From UBA3941 sp002385665 (GTDB lineage: Bacteria > Bacillota > Clostridia > Caldicoprobacterales > UBA3941): a stretch of 64,000 bases of DNA. The stretch lies in contig JBMNFJ010000012.1 of the NCBI GenBank assembly GCA_050949255.1, forward strand, positions 18,903 through 82,902. The letters run 5' to 3'. This document shows positions 1 to 8,332 of this stretch, in pieces. The position numbers and the translations under genes are program-made. The stretch's first letter is position 1, and every line of letters starts with the position of its first letter. The notes below the pieces were generated by a model that saw nothing but the letters and a program-made list of their open reading frames with translations, was not told where the DNA came from and did no database searches.

Positions 1-867
1 CACGCCGTCTTCCAGGGATATAATGGGATACTTGTCGGCTAGTCTTGCATAGTAGTCAACCAGTTCTTCAACGGTTCTTACTACGCCTTCACCGGGGAAG
101 TGATACTTGCCGTCTTCTTCGTTGTATAGCTCGGTAGCTGCAGCGTCGATGGCGATTCGGATATCGTCTCCGGGCTTGTATCCGGCCTTTTCTACAGCCT
201 CTAAAATAACTTCGATAGCTTCTTCATTGGTCTTCAGGTCAGGAGCAAATCCGCCTTCGTCACCTACTGCGGTGCTGTAACCCTTTGCGCCAAGAACGGC
301 CTTCAGGTTGTGGAAGACCTCTGCGCACATTCTCAGGGCTTCCCTGAAGCTCTTGGCCCCAACAGGCATAATCATAAATTCCTGGATATCCACGGTGTTG
401 TCGGCATGCTCCCCGCCGTTGATGATGTTCATCATGGGAACGGGCAGGACCTTTGCATTAACTCCACCGATATACTTGTAAAGGGGCATTCCCAGTGCTG
501 CTGCTGCGGCTCTGGCTACTGCCAGGGATACTCCCAGGATGGCATTGGCGCCCAGCTTACCCTTGTTATGGGTGCCGTCCAGCTCTATCATAAGCTGGTC
601 GATTTCTGTCTGATCCAGGGCGCTCATTCCGATGATCTCGGGGGCGATTATATTGTTAACGTTGTCAACCGCTTTTTGAACCCCTTTGCCCAGGTATCTG
701 CTCTTGTCGCCGTCCCTTAGCTCTACGGCCTCAAAGGCTCCCGTGGATGCACCGGATGGTACTGCGGCTCTTCCAACAGCCCCGCTCTCCAGAACTACCT
801 CTACCTCAACGGTGGGGTTTCCTCTGGAGTCGACAATTTCTCTGCCTATTACATCTAAAATCATCAT
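1..867 (-). CDS. eno: Enolase, C-terminus outside the window
   Basis: Enolase converts 2-phosphoglycerate to phosphoenolpyruvate in the cytoplasm. The frame is open from the ATG at 867 to the left edge (289 codons). It shows the family's N-terminal signature (DVIGREIVDSRGNPT), the SGASTG loop, the GAVGRAAVPSG stretch, the GDEGGFAP segment and, at the edge, ISLEDG, one of the metal-binding regions. About one third of the usual ~430 residues is missing at the C-terminus because of the window boundary. Two ATG codons are adjacent; the first is about nine bases from an AAAGGAG ribosome binding site and is preferred. It is the last visible gene of the glycolytic operon, separated from gpmI by about 210 bases that contain an inverted repeat. 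Confidence 0.97.
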   Translation of the reverse strand, partial: MMILDVIGREIVDSRGNPTVEVEVVLESGAVGRAAVPSGASTGAFEAVELRDGDKSRYLGKGVQKAVDNVNNIIAPEIIGMSALDQTEIDQLMIELDGTHNKGKLGANAILGVSLAVARAAAAALGMPLYKYIGGVNAKVLPVPMMNIINGGEHADNTVDIQEFMIMPVGAKSFREALRMCAEVFHNLKAVLGAKGYSTAVGDEGGFAPDLKTNEEAIEVILEAVEKAGYKPGDDIRIAIDAAATELYNEEDGKYHFPGEGVVRTVEELVDYYARLADKYPIISLEDGV

Positions 868-941
868 GATAATTTTCTCCTTTCGTTTATCCAATAAGAA
901 AGCTAATTATTATATTAGTTCGTCATCTTATTGTTTATAAA

Positions 942-1047
942 GGCAATGGCTATTGATATTCATTGGTGGAATTCATTAACTAATATTTCAATAATTCAAC
1001 TTAACTGTTACTCCTGCGGTAAAAAATAGCCTCCAATAGCCATTACC
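942..1047. repeat. Inverted repeat in gpmI-eno spacer (family B)
   Basis: Arms GGCAATGGCTATTG (942-955) and CAATAGCCATTACC (1034-1047) are near-perfect inverted repeats about 78 bases apart. The same arm sequence recurs at 7640-7681, in variant form at 9697-9776, and at the right ends of the structured repeats near 9.9 and 14.4 kb. This points to a dispersed palindromic or MITE-like family. No ORF lies inside. Confidence 0.6.
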
Positions 1048-1077
1048 AATATTTAATGCTAAATAAAAACATCTATG

Positions 1078-2619
1078 TTATTTAAGAAGGCTTTCCCCAG
1101 TCATTCCGGGAGGTATGGGCAGGCCCATCAGCTCTAAAAGGGTTGGGGCAATATCAGCCAGCCTTCCCCCTTCCCTTATGGTAACATCCCTACGATTGTC
1201 ATCTATGAAGATCAGGGGTACAGGGTTATTGGTATGGGCCGTATGGGGGCCATCGGATTCACGGTCTACCATCTTTTCGGCATTGCCATGGTCGGCGGTT
1301 ACGATGACACTTCCCCCAACCTTCCTTATAGCCTCCACCACCCTGCCTACACAGGTATCTACGGTTTCCACTGCTTCAATAGCGGCTTCCATAACACCGG
1401 TATGGCCAACCATATCGCAGTTGGCATAGTTTAGGATAATACAATCGTATTTGCCGGATGCTATGCGCTTCTCCACTTCATCCGTTACCTCAAAGGCGCT
1501 CATAGAGGGCTTTAAGTCGTAGGTGGGCACCTTGGGGGACGGTATGAGAACCCGTTCCTCTCCCTCATTGGGCACCTCTACCCCTCCGTTGAAGAAGAAG
1601 GTTACATGGGCATACTTTTCCGTCTCCGCTATCCTAAGCTGGGTCTTGCCATGCCTGCTTATATACTCCCCAAAGGTGTTGGTAAGATCCTCGGGAGCAT
1701 ATGCTATCTTAACATTCTTAAAGGTTGCGTCGTACTGGGTCATGGTTATATATTCCAAGGGGAAATATCCTTTCTCCCTGGGGAAGCCATCAAATTCCAC
1801 GTCAATCAGACTCCTGGTAATCTCCCGGGCCCTGTCCGGCCTGAAGTTGAAGAAGATTATGGAATCATCCCTGTCTATGGTTGCTACCGGTTTTCCACCT
1901 TCCATAACCACCGAGGGTTTAACGAACTCGTCGGTCACATTCTCCCCATAGGACCTGTCCATGGCCTCGGGAGCGCTATCGACCTCTATTCCCCGGCCCA
2001 TTACCATAGCGTCGTAGGCCAATTTGACCCTCTCCCAGCGGTTATCCCTGTCCATGGCATAGTATCTGCCCATGACGGTGGCAATTTTCCCCAGACCCAA
2101 CTCACGCAATTTTTCTTCAAGAGCCAAGATATAACCCTTGCCGCTGGTCGGCGGTACATCCCTGCCATCCATAAAACAGTGGATATAGACCCTGTCCAGA
2201 TCATTACGTTTGGCCAGCTCCACCAGGGCATACAGGTGCTCTAAATGGCTGTGAACCCCGCCATCGGATACCAGCCCCAAAAGATGAAGCTTGGTGCCTT
2301 TTTCCTTTGCATTGTTTACGGCTGACAGGAGCGCCGGATTGCTGAAGAAGTCTCCATCTTCAATAGCCTTGCTGACACGGGTATAGTCCTGATAGACTAT
2401 CCTGCCGGCACCCAGGTTCAGGTGCCCAACCTCGGAATTGCCCATCTGGCCTTCCGGAAGCCCCACATCCAGCCCGCTGGCATTTATCTGTCCGCTGGGA
2501 TATTCCTTCATTAATCTGTCTATATTAGGCGTAGAAGCCTCGTATACTGCATTTCCTTCTTTTATATTGCTTAGTCCAAACCCATCCATTATAACCAGGG
2601 CGGTTAATTTCTTGGCCAT
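1078..2619 (-). CDS. gpmI: 2,3-bisphosphoglycerate-independent phosphoglycerate mutase
   Basis: This enzyme interconverts 3- and 2-phosphoglycerate using two Mn2+ ions and a phosphoserine intermediate. The 513-residue length is normal for the family. The N-terminal metal site is visible as VIMDGFG, the phosphorylated serine is Ser62 in GQMGNSEVGH, and the second metal cluster appears as NYANCDMVGHTG and VTADHGNAE near the C-terminus. The ATG at 2619 follows an AGGAGG site. The gene lies nine bases downstream of the tpiA stop, within the cggR-gap-pgk-tpiA-gpmI-eno operon, so its transcription should follow CggR control. Confidence 0.97.
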   Translation of the reverse strand: MAKKLTALVIMDGFGLSNIKEGNAVYEASTPNIDRLMKEYPSGQINASGLDVGLPEGQMGNSEVGHLNLGAGRIVYQDYTRVSKAIEDGDFFSNPALLSAVNNAKEKGTKLHLLGLVSDGGVHSHLEHLYALVELAKRNDLDRVYIHCFMDGRDVPPTSGKGYILALEEKLRELGLGKIATVMGRYYAMDRDNRWERVKLAYDAMVMGRGIEVDSAPEAMDRSYGENVTDEFVKPSVVMEGGKPVATIDRDDSIIFFNFRPDRAREITRSLIDVEFDGFPREKGYFPLEYITMTQYDATFKNVKIAYAPEDLTNTFGEYISRHGKTQLRIAETEKYAHVTFFFNGGVEVPNEGEERVLIPSPKVPTYDLKPSMSAFEVTDEVEKRIASGKYDCIILNYANCDMVGHTGVMEAAIEAVETVDTCVGRVVEAIRKVGGSVIVTADHGNAEKMVDRESDGPHTAHTNNPVPLIFIDDNRRDVTIREGGRLADIAPTLLELMGLPIPPGMTGESLLK

Positions 2620-2628
2620 AAGTACCTC

Positions 2629-3375
2629 CTAATATTTTACTACCTTTGCAAAATCTTCGGCTTTCAGACTGGCCCCGCCAATGAGTCCGCCATCGATGTC
2701 GGGCATAGCCATAAGCTCTGATGCGTTTTTGGGATTCATACTTCCACCATATTGTATACGTATCTTCTCTGCCACATCTTTTCCAAACATATCTGAAACA
2801 ATACCGCGAATAAAGGCAATAACTTCATTGGCTTGATCGCTGGTAGCTGTTTTTCCGGTTCCGATGGCCCATACAGGTTCGTAGGCAATAACAACCCTTT
2901 GGGCGTCCTGGGCCTCAAGCCCCTTCAGGCCTTCCCTGGTTTGCTTCTCAACTACTTTTTCGGTTATACCCTTTTCCCTCTCCTCCAGGGTCTCTCCCAC
3001 GCACATAATGGGGTTAAGACCGTGGGCAAGGGCGACAGTAACCTTCTTGTTTACGGATTCGTCGGTTTCACCAAAATACTGTCTTCTCTCGGAGTGTCCT
3101 ATGATAACATATTCTACCCCCAGCTCCTTCAACATATTGGGAGCTATTTCTCCGGTATATGCGCCTTTTTCTTCAAAGTGCATGTTCTGCGCTCCCAGGG
3201 CTATGTTAGAACCCTTCAAAGCCTCTGCAGCAGCAGCCAGGCACACAAAGGGAGGGCAGACTACCACATCAACCTCAGCATCCTGTACAAGAGGTTTCAA
3301 TTCATTTATCAGTTCCCTTGTTTCAGCGGGTGTCTTGTTCATTTTCCAATTTCCAGCAATAATAGGTTTTCTCAT
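2629..3375 (-). CDS. tpiA: Triosephosphate isomerase
   Basis: Interconverts dihydroxyacetone phosphate and glyceraldehyde 3-phosphate. The protein of 248 residues has the normal length. The catalytic lysine in GNWKMNK, the histidine in IIGHSERR and the glutamate in AYEPVWAIGTG are all present, as is the phosphate-binding IQYGGS near the end. An upstream ATG at 3393 would add six residues, but the AGGAG site lies only two bases from an intermediate ATG and eight bases from the ATG at 3375, which also matches the usual MRKPIIAGNWK start, so 3375 is chosen. It sits between pgk and gpmI in the glycolytic operon. Confidence 0.97.
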   Translation of the reverse strand: MRKPIIAGNWKMNKTPAETRELINELKPLVQDAEVDVVVCPPFVCLAAAAEALKGSNIALGAQNMHFEEKGAYTGEIAPNMLKELGVEYVIIGHSERRQYFGETDESVNKKVTVALAHGLNPIMCVGETLEEREKGITEKVVEKQTREGLKGLEAQDAQRVVIAYEPVWAIGTGKTATSDQANEVIAFIRGIVSDMFGKDVAEKIRIQYGGSMNPKNASELMAMPDIDGGLIGGASLKAEDFAKVVKY

Positions 3376-3449
3376 CTTCATTTCTCCTAACATCCTAACT
3401 ATACCGCCCGGAAACCGAGCGGTATAGTCAACATAGTCCTATGTATATT

Positions 3450-4634
3450 CTATTTGTCGTCTAGAGCAGCTACTCCAGGCAGAACCTTTCCTTCCAGGAA
3501 TTCCAGGGAGGCTCCGCCGCCGGTGGAGATGTGGGTCATCCTGTCGGCATATCCCATCTGCTCAACTGCAGCTGCGGAATCGCCGCCGCCTATGATGGTG
3601 GTACCCTCACATTGGCTCAGATACTCGGCTATGGCCTTGGTACCCTCGGCAAATGCGGGCATTTCGAATACACCCATGGGACCGTTCCATACCACGGTCT
3701 TTGCCTTCTTTATCTCCTCACCGAAAAGTTCACGGGATTTGGGCCCGATATCCAGTCCCTGCCAGCCTTCCGGTATCTCTTCGCTGGCTACGATCTTATG
3801 CTCTGCATCAGCCTTGAATTCACGGGCTACAACATTGTCCACGGGAAGCAGGAACTTAACGCCCTTGGCTGCTGCCTTCTCCTCCAGGGATTTGGCCAGC
3901 TCTACCTTATCGGCTTCCAGGAGGGAATCGCCGATCTCATAGCCCCTGGCTTTAAAGAAGGTATAGGCCATTCCGCCACCTATGATCAGGGTGTCAACCT
4001 TTTCGATCAGGTTCTCAATAACGCCTATCTTATCGGAAACCTTGGCCCCACCCAGGATGGCTATAAAGGGCCTTTCGGGGTTGCTCAGGGCCTTGCCCAT
4101 AACTTCCAGTTCCTTTTTGATCAAATATCCGGCTACAGCGGGAAGGTGATCGGCTACTCCTGCGGTAGAGGCATGGGCCCTATGGGCGGTACCAAAAGCG
4201 TCATTTACATAAACTTCGCCAAACTCGGCCAGTTTCTTTGCAAAATCGGGATTGTTCTTGGTCTCCTCGTTATGGAAGCGCAGGTTTTCCAACAGGGCTA
4301 CCTGACCCTCTTCCAGCCCCTCTACAGTCTTTTTGGCGCTTTCGCCTATAACATCGTCAGCCATCTTTACATCCATGCCAAGAAGCTCTGCCAATCTCTT
4401 GGCTGCAGGCCTTAAGCTGAACTCGGCCTTAAACTCTCCCTTGGGCCTGCCCAGATGGGACATCAAAATGACCTTTGCCTTGTTGTCAAGAAGATATTTT
4501 ATGGTGGGAAGGGCTGCCCTGATCCTTGTATCGTCGGTTACATTGCCCTCATTGTCAAGGGGTACGTTAAAATCTACCCGGACCAAAACCCTTTTACCTT
4601 GTACGTTGATATCCTCAATTGTTTTCTTGTTCAC
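3450..4634 (-). CDS. pgk: Phosphoglycerate kinase
   Basis: Transfers phosphate between 1,3-bisphosphoglycerate and ADP, yielding ATP. The 394 residues match the family. Visible motifs are RVDFNVPL near the N-terminus, the ILMSHLGRP segment, LGGAKVSDK in the hinge region and the C-terminal nucleotide-loop GGGDSAAAVE followed by HISTGGGASLEFLEG. The start is a GTG at 4634: GAGAGGAG lies eight bases upstream, whereas the ATG at 4652 overlaps that site. A 13-bp hairpin precedes it in the gap-pgk spacer. Confidence 0.96.
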   Translation of the reverse strand: MNKKTIEDINVQGKRVLVRVDFNVPLDNEGNVTDDTRIRAALPTIKYLLDNKAKVILMSHLGRPKGEFKAEFSLRPAAKRLAELLGMDVKMADDVIGESAKKTVEGLEEGQVALLENLRFHNEETKNNPDFAKKLAEFGEVYVNDAFGTAHRAHASTAGVADHLPAVAGYLIKKELEVMGKALSNPERPFIAILGGAKVSDKIGVIENLIEKVDTLIIGGGMAYTFFKARGYEIGDSLLEADKVELAKSLEEKAAAKGVKFLLPVDNVVAREFKADAEHKIVASEEIPEGWQGLDIGPKSRELFGEEIKKAKTVVWNGPMGVFEMPAFAEGTKAIAEYLSQCEGTTIIGGGDSAAAVEQMGYADRMTHISTGGGASLEFLEGKVLPGVAALDDK

Positions 4635-4681
4635 CGGATCCACTCCTCTCAAGTCTAAAATTCAAAGGCAGGATCCCGAAC

Positions 4682-4710
4682 AACTGGAAGTATTGAGAAT
4701 ACTTCCAGTT
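4682..4710 (-). other. Perfect hairpin between gap and pgk
   Basis: A 13-bp perfect stem (4682-4694 with 4698-4710) closes a three-base loop. Flanking bases can extend it further (CAGG with CCTG). There is no U-tract after it on the minus strand, so it does not look like an intrinsic terminator. Its place inside the operon suggests a role in RNA stability or processing of the gap transcript. Confidence 0.6.
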
Positions 4711-4738
4711 ATCGGTCCTGTCTTCCAACATCCAGATA

Positions 4739-5752
4739 TTATATACCTTTTTCAGCTATATAGTTTACCAGGTCAACGATTCTTGAGGAATATCCCCATT
4801 CATTGTCGTACCAGGATACGACCTTGGCCATGTTGCCATCGATAACCATGGTGGAAAGTGCATCTACGATAGAGGATCTGTCGTCCTTCTTGAAGTCTAT
4901 GGATACCAGAGGTCTGTCCTCGTATCCCAAGATACCCTTCATTGGGCCTTCGGCTGCTTCCTTCAATGCTGCATTGATCTCTTCTGCAGTGGTGGATTTC
5001 TCCAGCTCAACTACCAGGTCAACAACAGAAACGGTAGGTGTAGGTACTCTCATGGCAAATCCATTCAGTTTACCCTTTAGTTCCGGAAGTACCAATGCAA
5101 CTGCAGCTGCTGCTCCTGTGGTTGTGGGGATGATGGATTCTGCTGCTGCTCTTGCCCTCCTCAGATCTCTATGGGGCAGGTCCAGAATCCTTTGGTCGTT
5201 GGTATAGGAGTGAACGGTGGTCATAAGACCCTTCTTAATTCCAAACTTGTCGTTAAGAACCTTTGCAAATGGTGCAAGGCAGTTGGTGGTGCAGGATGCG
5301 TTGGAAATAATATGATGGTTTGCAGGATCATATTTGTCCTCGTTTACGCCCAATACGATAGTGATATCTTCGTTCTTGGCGGGAGCGGAGATGATTACCT
5401 TCTTGGCCCCTGCTTCGATGTGCTTGCCGGCGGTCTCTCTGGATCTGAAGATACCTGTGCATTCCATTACAACGTCAACGCCCAGGTCTTTCCAGGGTAG
5501 GTTGGCGGGATCTCTCTCGGCAAAAATCTTGACTTCCTTGCCGTTAACTACCAGAGCATCTTCCTTTACCTCTACATCAGCTTCGAACTTCCCAAAGCAG
5601 GAGTCGAATTGTAGAAGATGTGCAAGGGTTGCAGGATCGGTTAAATCATTTATAGCTACAAATTCAATTTCATTAGGATACTTTTCAAGTGCTACTTTGA
5701 AAGCATTCCTTCCGATTCTTCCAAAACCATTAATTGCTACTTTTACAGCCAT
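4739..5752 (-). CDS. gap: Glyceraldehyde-3-phosphate dehydrogenase, type I
   Basis: Oxidises and phosphorylates glyceraldehyde 3-phosphate to 1,3-bisphosphoglycerate with reduction of NAD. The 337-residue protein begins with the Rossmann motif NGFGRIGR and carries the catalytic cysteine at residue 154 in SNASCTTNCLAP. The downstream histidine-containing segment (TTVHSYTNDQ) and WYDNEWGYS near the end are also present. An AAGGAGG site precedes the ATG at 5752. It directly follows cggR, the order seen in Bacillus operons. CggR is therefore its likely repressor. Confidence 0.97.
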   Translation of the reverse strand: MAVKVAINGFGRIGRNAFKVALEKYPNEIEFVAINDLTDPATLAHLLQFDSCFGKFEADVEVKEDALVVNGKEVKIFAERDPANLPWKDLGVDVVMECTGIFRSRETAGKHIEAGAKKVIISAPAKNEDITIVLGVNEDKYDPANHHIISNASCTTNCLAPFAKVLNDKFGIKKGLMTTVHSYTNDQRILDLPHRDLRRARAAAESIIPTTTGAAAAVALVLPELKGKLNGFAMRVPTPTVSVVDLVVELEKSTTAEEINAALKEAAEGPMKGILGYEDRPLVSIDFKKDDRSSIVDALSTMVIDGNMAKVVSWYDNEWGYSSRIVDLVNYIAEKGI

Positions 5753-5861
5753 TTTGAAATTCCTCCTTATATTCTGCTGTTAACCAGCATTATAATATTT
5801 ATATAAACAAAGGAGTAGACTTGAATCAGGAAATTTGTCTAAACCTCTGTTTAAAACGACC

Positions 5862-6893
5862 TCACTTGGACTTGTAGGTATCCATGATGCCCATGGCGAT
5901 GCCTTCGTCCATAACCAGTATGCTGTTGGGACAATTCCCTATGACGGCCATGACTGCCTTGGCCTTTTTCTTACCCCCTACAACGCCTATGACGGTTGGG
6001 ATATGCTTGAGGTCTCCTATACTGATCCCAATGGGGTTGGACGAGAATACAATCTCCCCCTTCATGTTGAAGAAGTAACCAAAAGCCTCTGCCACAGCCT
6101 TCTCTCTTTTTATTATACCCATTTGGTCTGAGGTTAGATTCCTTTTGACTGCCATATCTTCAGCTATTCCCATACCATATATTAGGATATTGGTATTCTT
6201 CAGGTAGTCGATAACGGACTTTACATCCGGCTCATTTATCAGAGTCTTGGCTGCTTCGGCCCTCAACTGCCCCGGTACGTGTAGCATCTTGTACTGCCCG
6301 CCCAGTTTTTTGGCAAAAACCGCCGCCAGGGTATTGGACTGGTATTCAACGCTGCCTCCCATACCACCCCTGGCAGGAAGCACCATAACATCCTTAAGCT
6401 CTCCTATGTAAGGAAGGGCATCTGCAACCTTCCCAACCGTGTTGCCCCCTGTTATCGAGACCACATCTCCATCTTTGACAACCTCTTTTAATATGCCGGC
6501 TGCAGTTCTGCCGATATCGGACAGGACCAGCTCATCCTCATCGGCATCCCCGGGGATAATGTGAACCCTCTTTAAGTTTAAGATCTCTTCCAATTGCCTT
6601 TCCAGGTTGTACAGACCCTTTATTTTATGGGTAAACTCCCTAAGTCCGTCCAGAACTATCTCGCCTTCCCGGGTTACCTCCATACCGGAAGGTTGGCTGA
6701 TGAGCATTCCCGCTTCCTTAAGGAAGCTTGTCTCATTCCTGATAGTTCTCTCCCCCATCTTCAAGATGGAGGCCAGGGTTCTCCGGCCAACAGGTTGCAT
6801 AGAATAGATGCTTCGCAGTATAGTATAGCGCCTATCAAACAATTCTATAAACTCCGGCACTAATTTTTTCAGCAATCCTTGGGACTGTAACAT
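5862..6893 (-). CDS. cggR: Central glycolytic genes regulator, SorC/DeoR-like
   Basis: CggR represses the gap operon and is released by fructose-1,6-bisphosphate. The protein has an N-terminal helix-turn-helix (GRRTLASILKMGERTIRNE) and a C-terminal SorC-type sugar-phosphate domain (about residues 85-343) with GGNTVGKVADAL and the GGKKKAKAV phosphate-binding loop. An ATG at 6914 would add seven residues, but it lies inside the operator palindrome with no good ribosome binding site. The ATG at 6893 has TTGGAG six bases upstream and yields a 343-residue protein starting with LLKKLVPEF, like the Bacillus protein, so 6893 is preferred. It is first in the operon and probably autoregulates. Confidence 0.93.
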   Translation of the reverse strand: MLQSQGLLKKLVPEFIELFDRRYTILRSIYSMQPVGRRTLASILKMGERTIRNETSFLKEAGMLISQPSGMEVTREGEIVLDGLREFTHKIKGLYNLERQLEEILNLKRVHIIPGDADEDELVLSDIGRTAAGILKEVVKDGDVVSITGGNTVGKVADALPYIGELKDVMVLPARGGMGGSVEYQSNTLAAVFAKKLGGQYKMLHVPGQLRAEAAKTLINEPDVKSVIDYLKNTNILIYGMGIAEDMAVKRNLTSDQMGIIKREKAVAEAFGYFFNMKGEIVFSSNPIGISIGDLKHIPTVIGVVGGKKKAKAVMAVIGNCPNSILVMDEGIAMGIMDTYKSK

Positions 6894-6909
6894 ATTCCAC
6901 TCCAATCTG

Positions 6910-6977
6910 GACATTTTTTGTCCCGCCGTGCATAAATTGACCCGCTATTTCCCATAAAAAGGGTGCATATTCACCCG
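6910..6977 (-). promoter_or_regulatory. Tandem CggR-type operator in the operon leader
   Basis: On the minus strand the leader reads CGGGTC-N6-TGCA-N3-CGGGAC-N6-TGTC (6944 down to 6910). This closely matches the known Bacillus CggR operator CGGGAC-N6-TGTC-N4-CGGGAC-N6-TGTC. A further CGGGTG...GCACCC palindrome lies at 6961-6977, just after the -10 box. The position, between promoter and start codon, fits a roadblock type of repression. Confidence 0.8.
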
Positions 6978-6982
6978 TATAT

Positions 6983-7011
6983 ATTCTACATTAAAACCTC
7001 TCCCATATCAA
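6983..7011 (-). promoter_or_regulatory. Sigma-A promoter of the glycolytic operon
   Basis: TTGATA (7011-7006) and TAGAAT (6988-6983) are separated by exactly 17 bases on the minus strand, immediately upstream of the CggR operator and cggR. Confidence 0.75.
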
Positions 7012-7022
7012 GAGAAATTTAT

Positions 7023-7481
7023 CTAAATTGGAAAATTGAGCTGCCTCAAAGCCTCATAAACTATAATGGCCACAGAGTTGGATAGGTTAAGGGATCTTGC
7101 CTCATCCCTCATGGGTATGCGGATACAGCGGTCCTGGTACTTTTCCAGGAGCCATTTTGGAAGGCCTGCCGTCTCCTTTCCAAAGAAGAGAAAGCTGTCA
7201 TTGGTGTATCTTACATCGGTATAAAACCTCCTGGCCTTGGTGGTGGAAAAATAGAAGTCCCCTTCCGGATGCTTCCTGAAAAAGTCGTCCAGGGAATCGT
7301 GGTACCTTATATCCAACAGCTTCCAGTAGTCCAGGCCGGCCCTCTTTAGGTGGGTATCATCCACTGAAAAACCCAGGGGCTTAACAAGGTGCAGGGTTGC
7401 GCCCGTAACTGCGCAGGTCCGGGAAATATTTCCCGTATTTTGTGGAATCTCCGGTTCAACTAAAACGATATTGAGAGGCAT
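7023..7481 (-). CDS. trmL: tRNA (cytidine(34)-2'-O)-methyltransferase, SPOUT family
   Basis: Methylates the ribose of the wobble base in certain leucine tRNAs using S-adenosylmethionine. The 152-residue protein is a minimal SPOUT domain. It begins with NIVLVEPEIPQNTGNISRTC, carries FGKETAGLP in the knot region and ends with IRIPMRDEARSLNLSNSVA, the cofactor-binding trefoil knot. The frame extends 29 codons further upstream, but the ATG at 7481 has a GGAGG site and matches family starts. It stands alone between the cggR promoter region and hsp20. Confidence 0.92.
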   Translation of the reverse strand: MPLNIVLVEPEIPQNTGNISRTCAVTGATLHLVKPLGFSVDDTHLKRAGLDYWKLLDIRYHDSLDDFFRKHPEGDFYFSTTKARRFYTDVRYTNDSFLFFGKETAGLPKWLLEKYQDRCIRIPMRDEARSLNLSNSVAIIVYEALRQLNFPI

Positions 7482-7568
7482 AATCCTCCGTCCTTCCATA
7501 TAATAGAGTCCATAATACAGAACCATTTTACCAGAATCCATGGGATAAATACAGTATATTTTAGACAT

Positions 7569-7595
7569 AAAAAAACAGGACCAAACAAGGTCCTG
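7569..7595 (-). terminator. Intrinsic terminator downstream of hsp20
   Basis: Stem CAGGACC/GGTCCTG (7 bp, six-base loop) followed on the minus strand by seven U residues (complement of A at 7569-7575). Confidence 0.85.
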
Positions 7596-7639
7596 CTATA
7601 AGTAGTTAAATTAACCTATTGTGCTAGTTCATAATCCTA

Positions 7640-7681
7640 GGCAATGGCTATTGATAAAAGGAGCGAACAATAGCTATTGCC
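7640..7681. repeat. Short palindromic repeat (family B)
   Basis: GGCAATGGCTATTG (7640-7653) and CAATAGCTATTGCC (7668-7681) form a 14-bp stem with one mismatch around a 14-base loop containing AGGAGCGA. The arm matches the inverted repeat at 942-1047, and the loop motif recurs at 9697-9776. Confidence 0.7.
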
Positions 7682-7711
7682 AGCATATGTTAGCTAGCAC
7701 AAAACGTGAAA

Positions 7712-8161
7712 TTAGTTTATATCTATTCTGGTGCTTCTTGTACGACCCTCTTCCTCCTTGGGCAAGGTCACCCTGAGCAGGCCGTCTACGTATTCCGCCT
7801 TCACCTGATCATTCTTAATGCCGGATACCAGGAAGCACCTGGATACCTGACCCATACGCCTTTCCCTTCTGATGTAGTTTTCACGTTCTTCCTTAACTTC
7901 TTCATTCTTCTTTGCAGAGATGGTCAGGCGGTCATTTACAAGGTCAATTTCAATATCTTCCTTGCTGTAACCGGGTAGCTCTGCCTCTACCACATACTCC
8001 TTGTCGTTCTCCTTTATATCTGCCCGGAATCCGCCCATCATCCCTACGGGTAACATGCTGCTGCCAAAGAAGTCATCCATTAAATCCCTACCGAAAAAGT
8101 CTCTGAAAAGGTCGATTGGGGTTAATCCGTTTCTTCTTCTAAAAGGTACCATATCTCTCAT
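7712..8161 (-). CDS. Small heat shock protein, Hsp20/alpha-crystallin family
   Basis: A cytoplasmic holdase that binds unfolding proteins without ATP. The 149-residue protein has a variable N-terminal arm rich in Phe and Met (residues 1-40). An alpha-crystallin domain (about 45-140) follows, with VEAELPGYSKEDIEIDL and the conserved DGLLRVTLPK. A short IxI-like tail (RIDIN) ends the protein. The ORF can start at a TTG (8167), but AAAGGAG is eight bases from the ATG at 8161. No CIRCE or CtsR-type operator was found by eye. It is monocistronic, followed by a clear terminator. Confidence 0.95.
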   Translation of the reverse strand: MRDMVPFRRRNGLTPIDLFRDFFGRDLMDDFFGSSMLPVGMMGGFRADIKENDKEYVVEAELPGYSKEDIEIDLVNDRLTISAKKNEEVKEERENYIRRERRMGQVSRCFLVSGIKNDQVKAEYVDGLLRVTLPKEEEGRTRSTRIDIN

Positions 8162-8332
8162 TTGCAATTCTCCTTTCTCATTATCATTTTTTATTTTTTA
8201 ATTTTATTATTTCCCCTCTGTTTGATTATATTATAGGCCTAAAGTCAAAGTAAGTCAAAGTAATATGTGAGTCAAAAAATTAGAATAGGCGCCTATATAA
8301 CCTATTCTATGCAAATATCCAACTCTTGCTAA

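Noticed and set aside
4682..4710. Transcription terminator between gap and pgk
   Set aside because: Strong stem but no U-tract on the minus strand; listed as an operon-internal hairpin instead.
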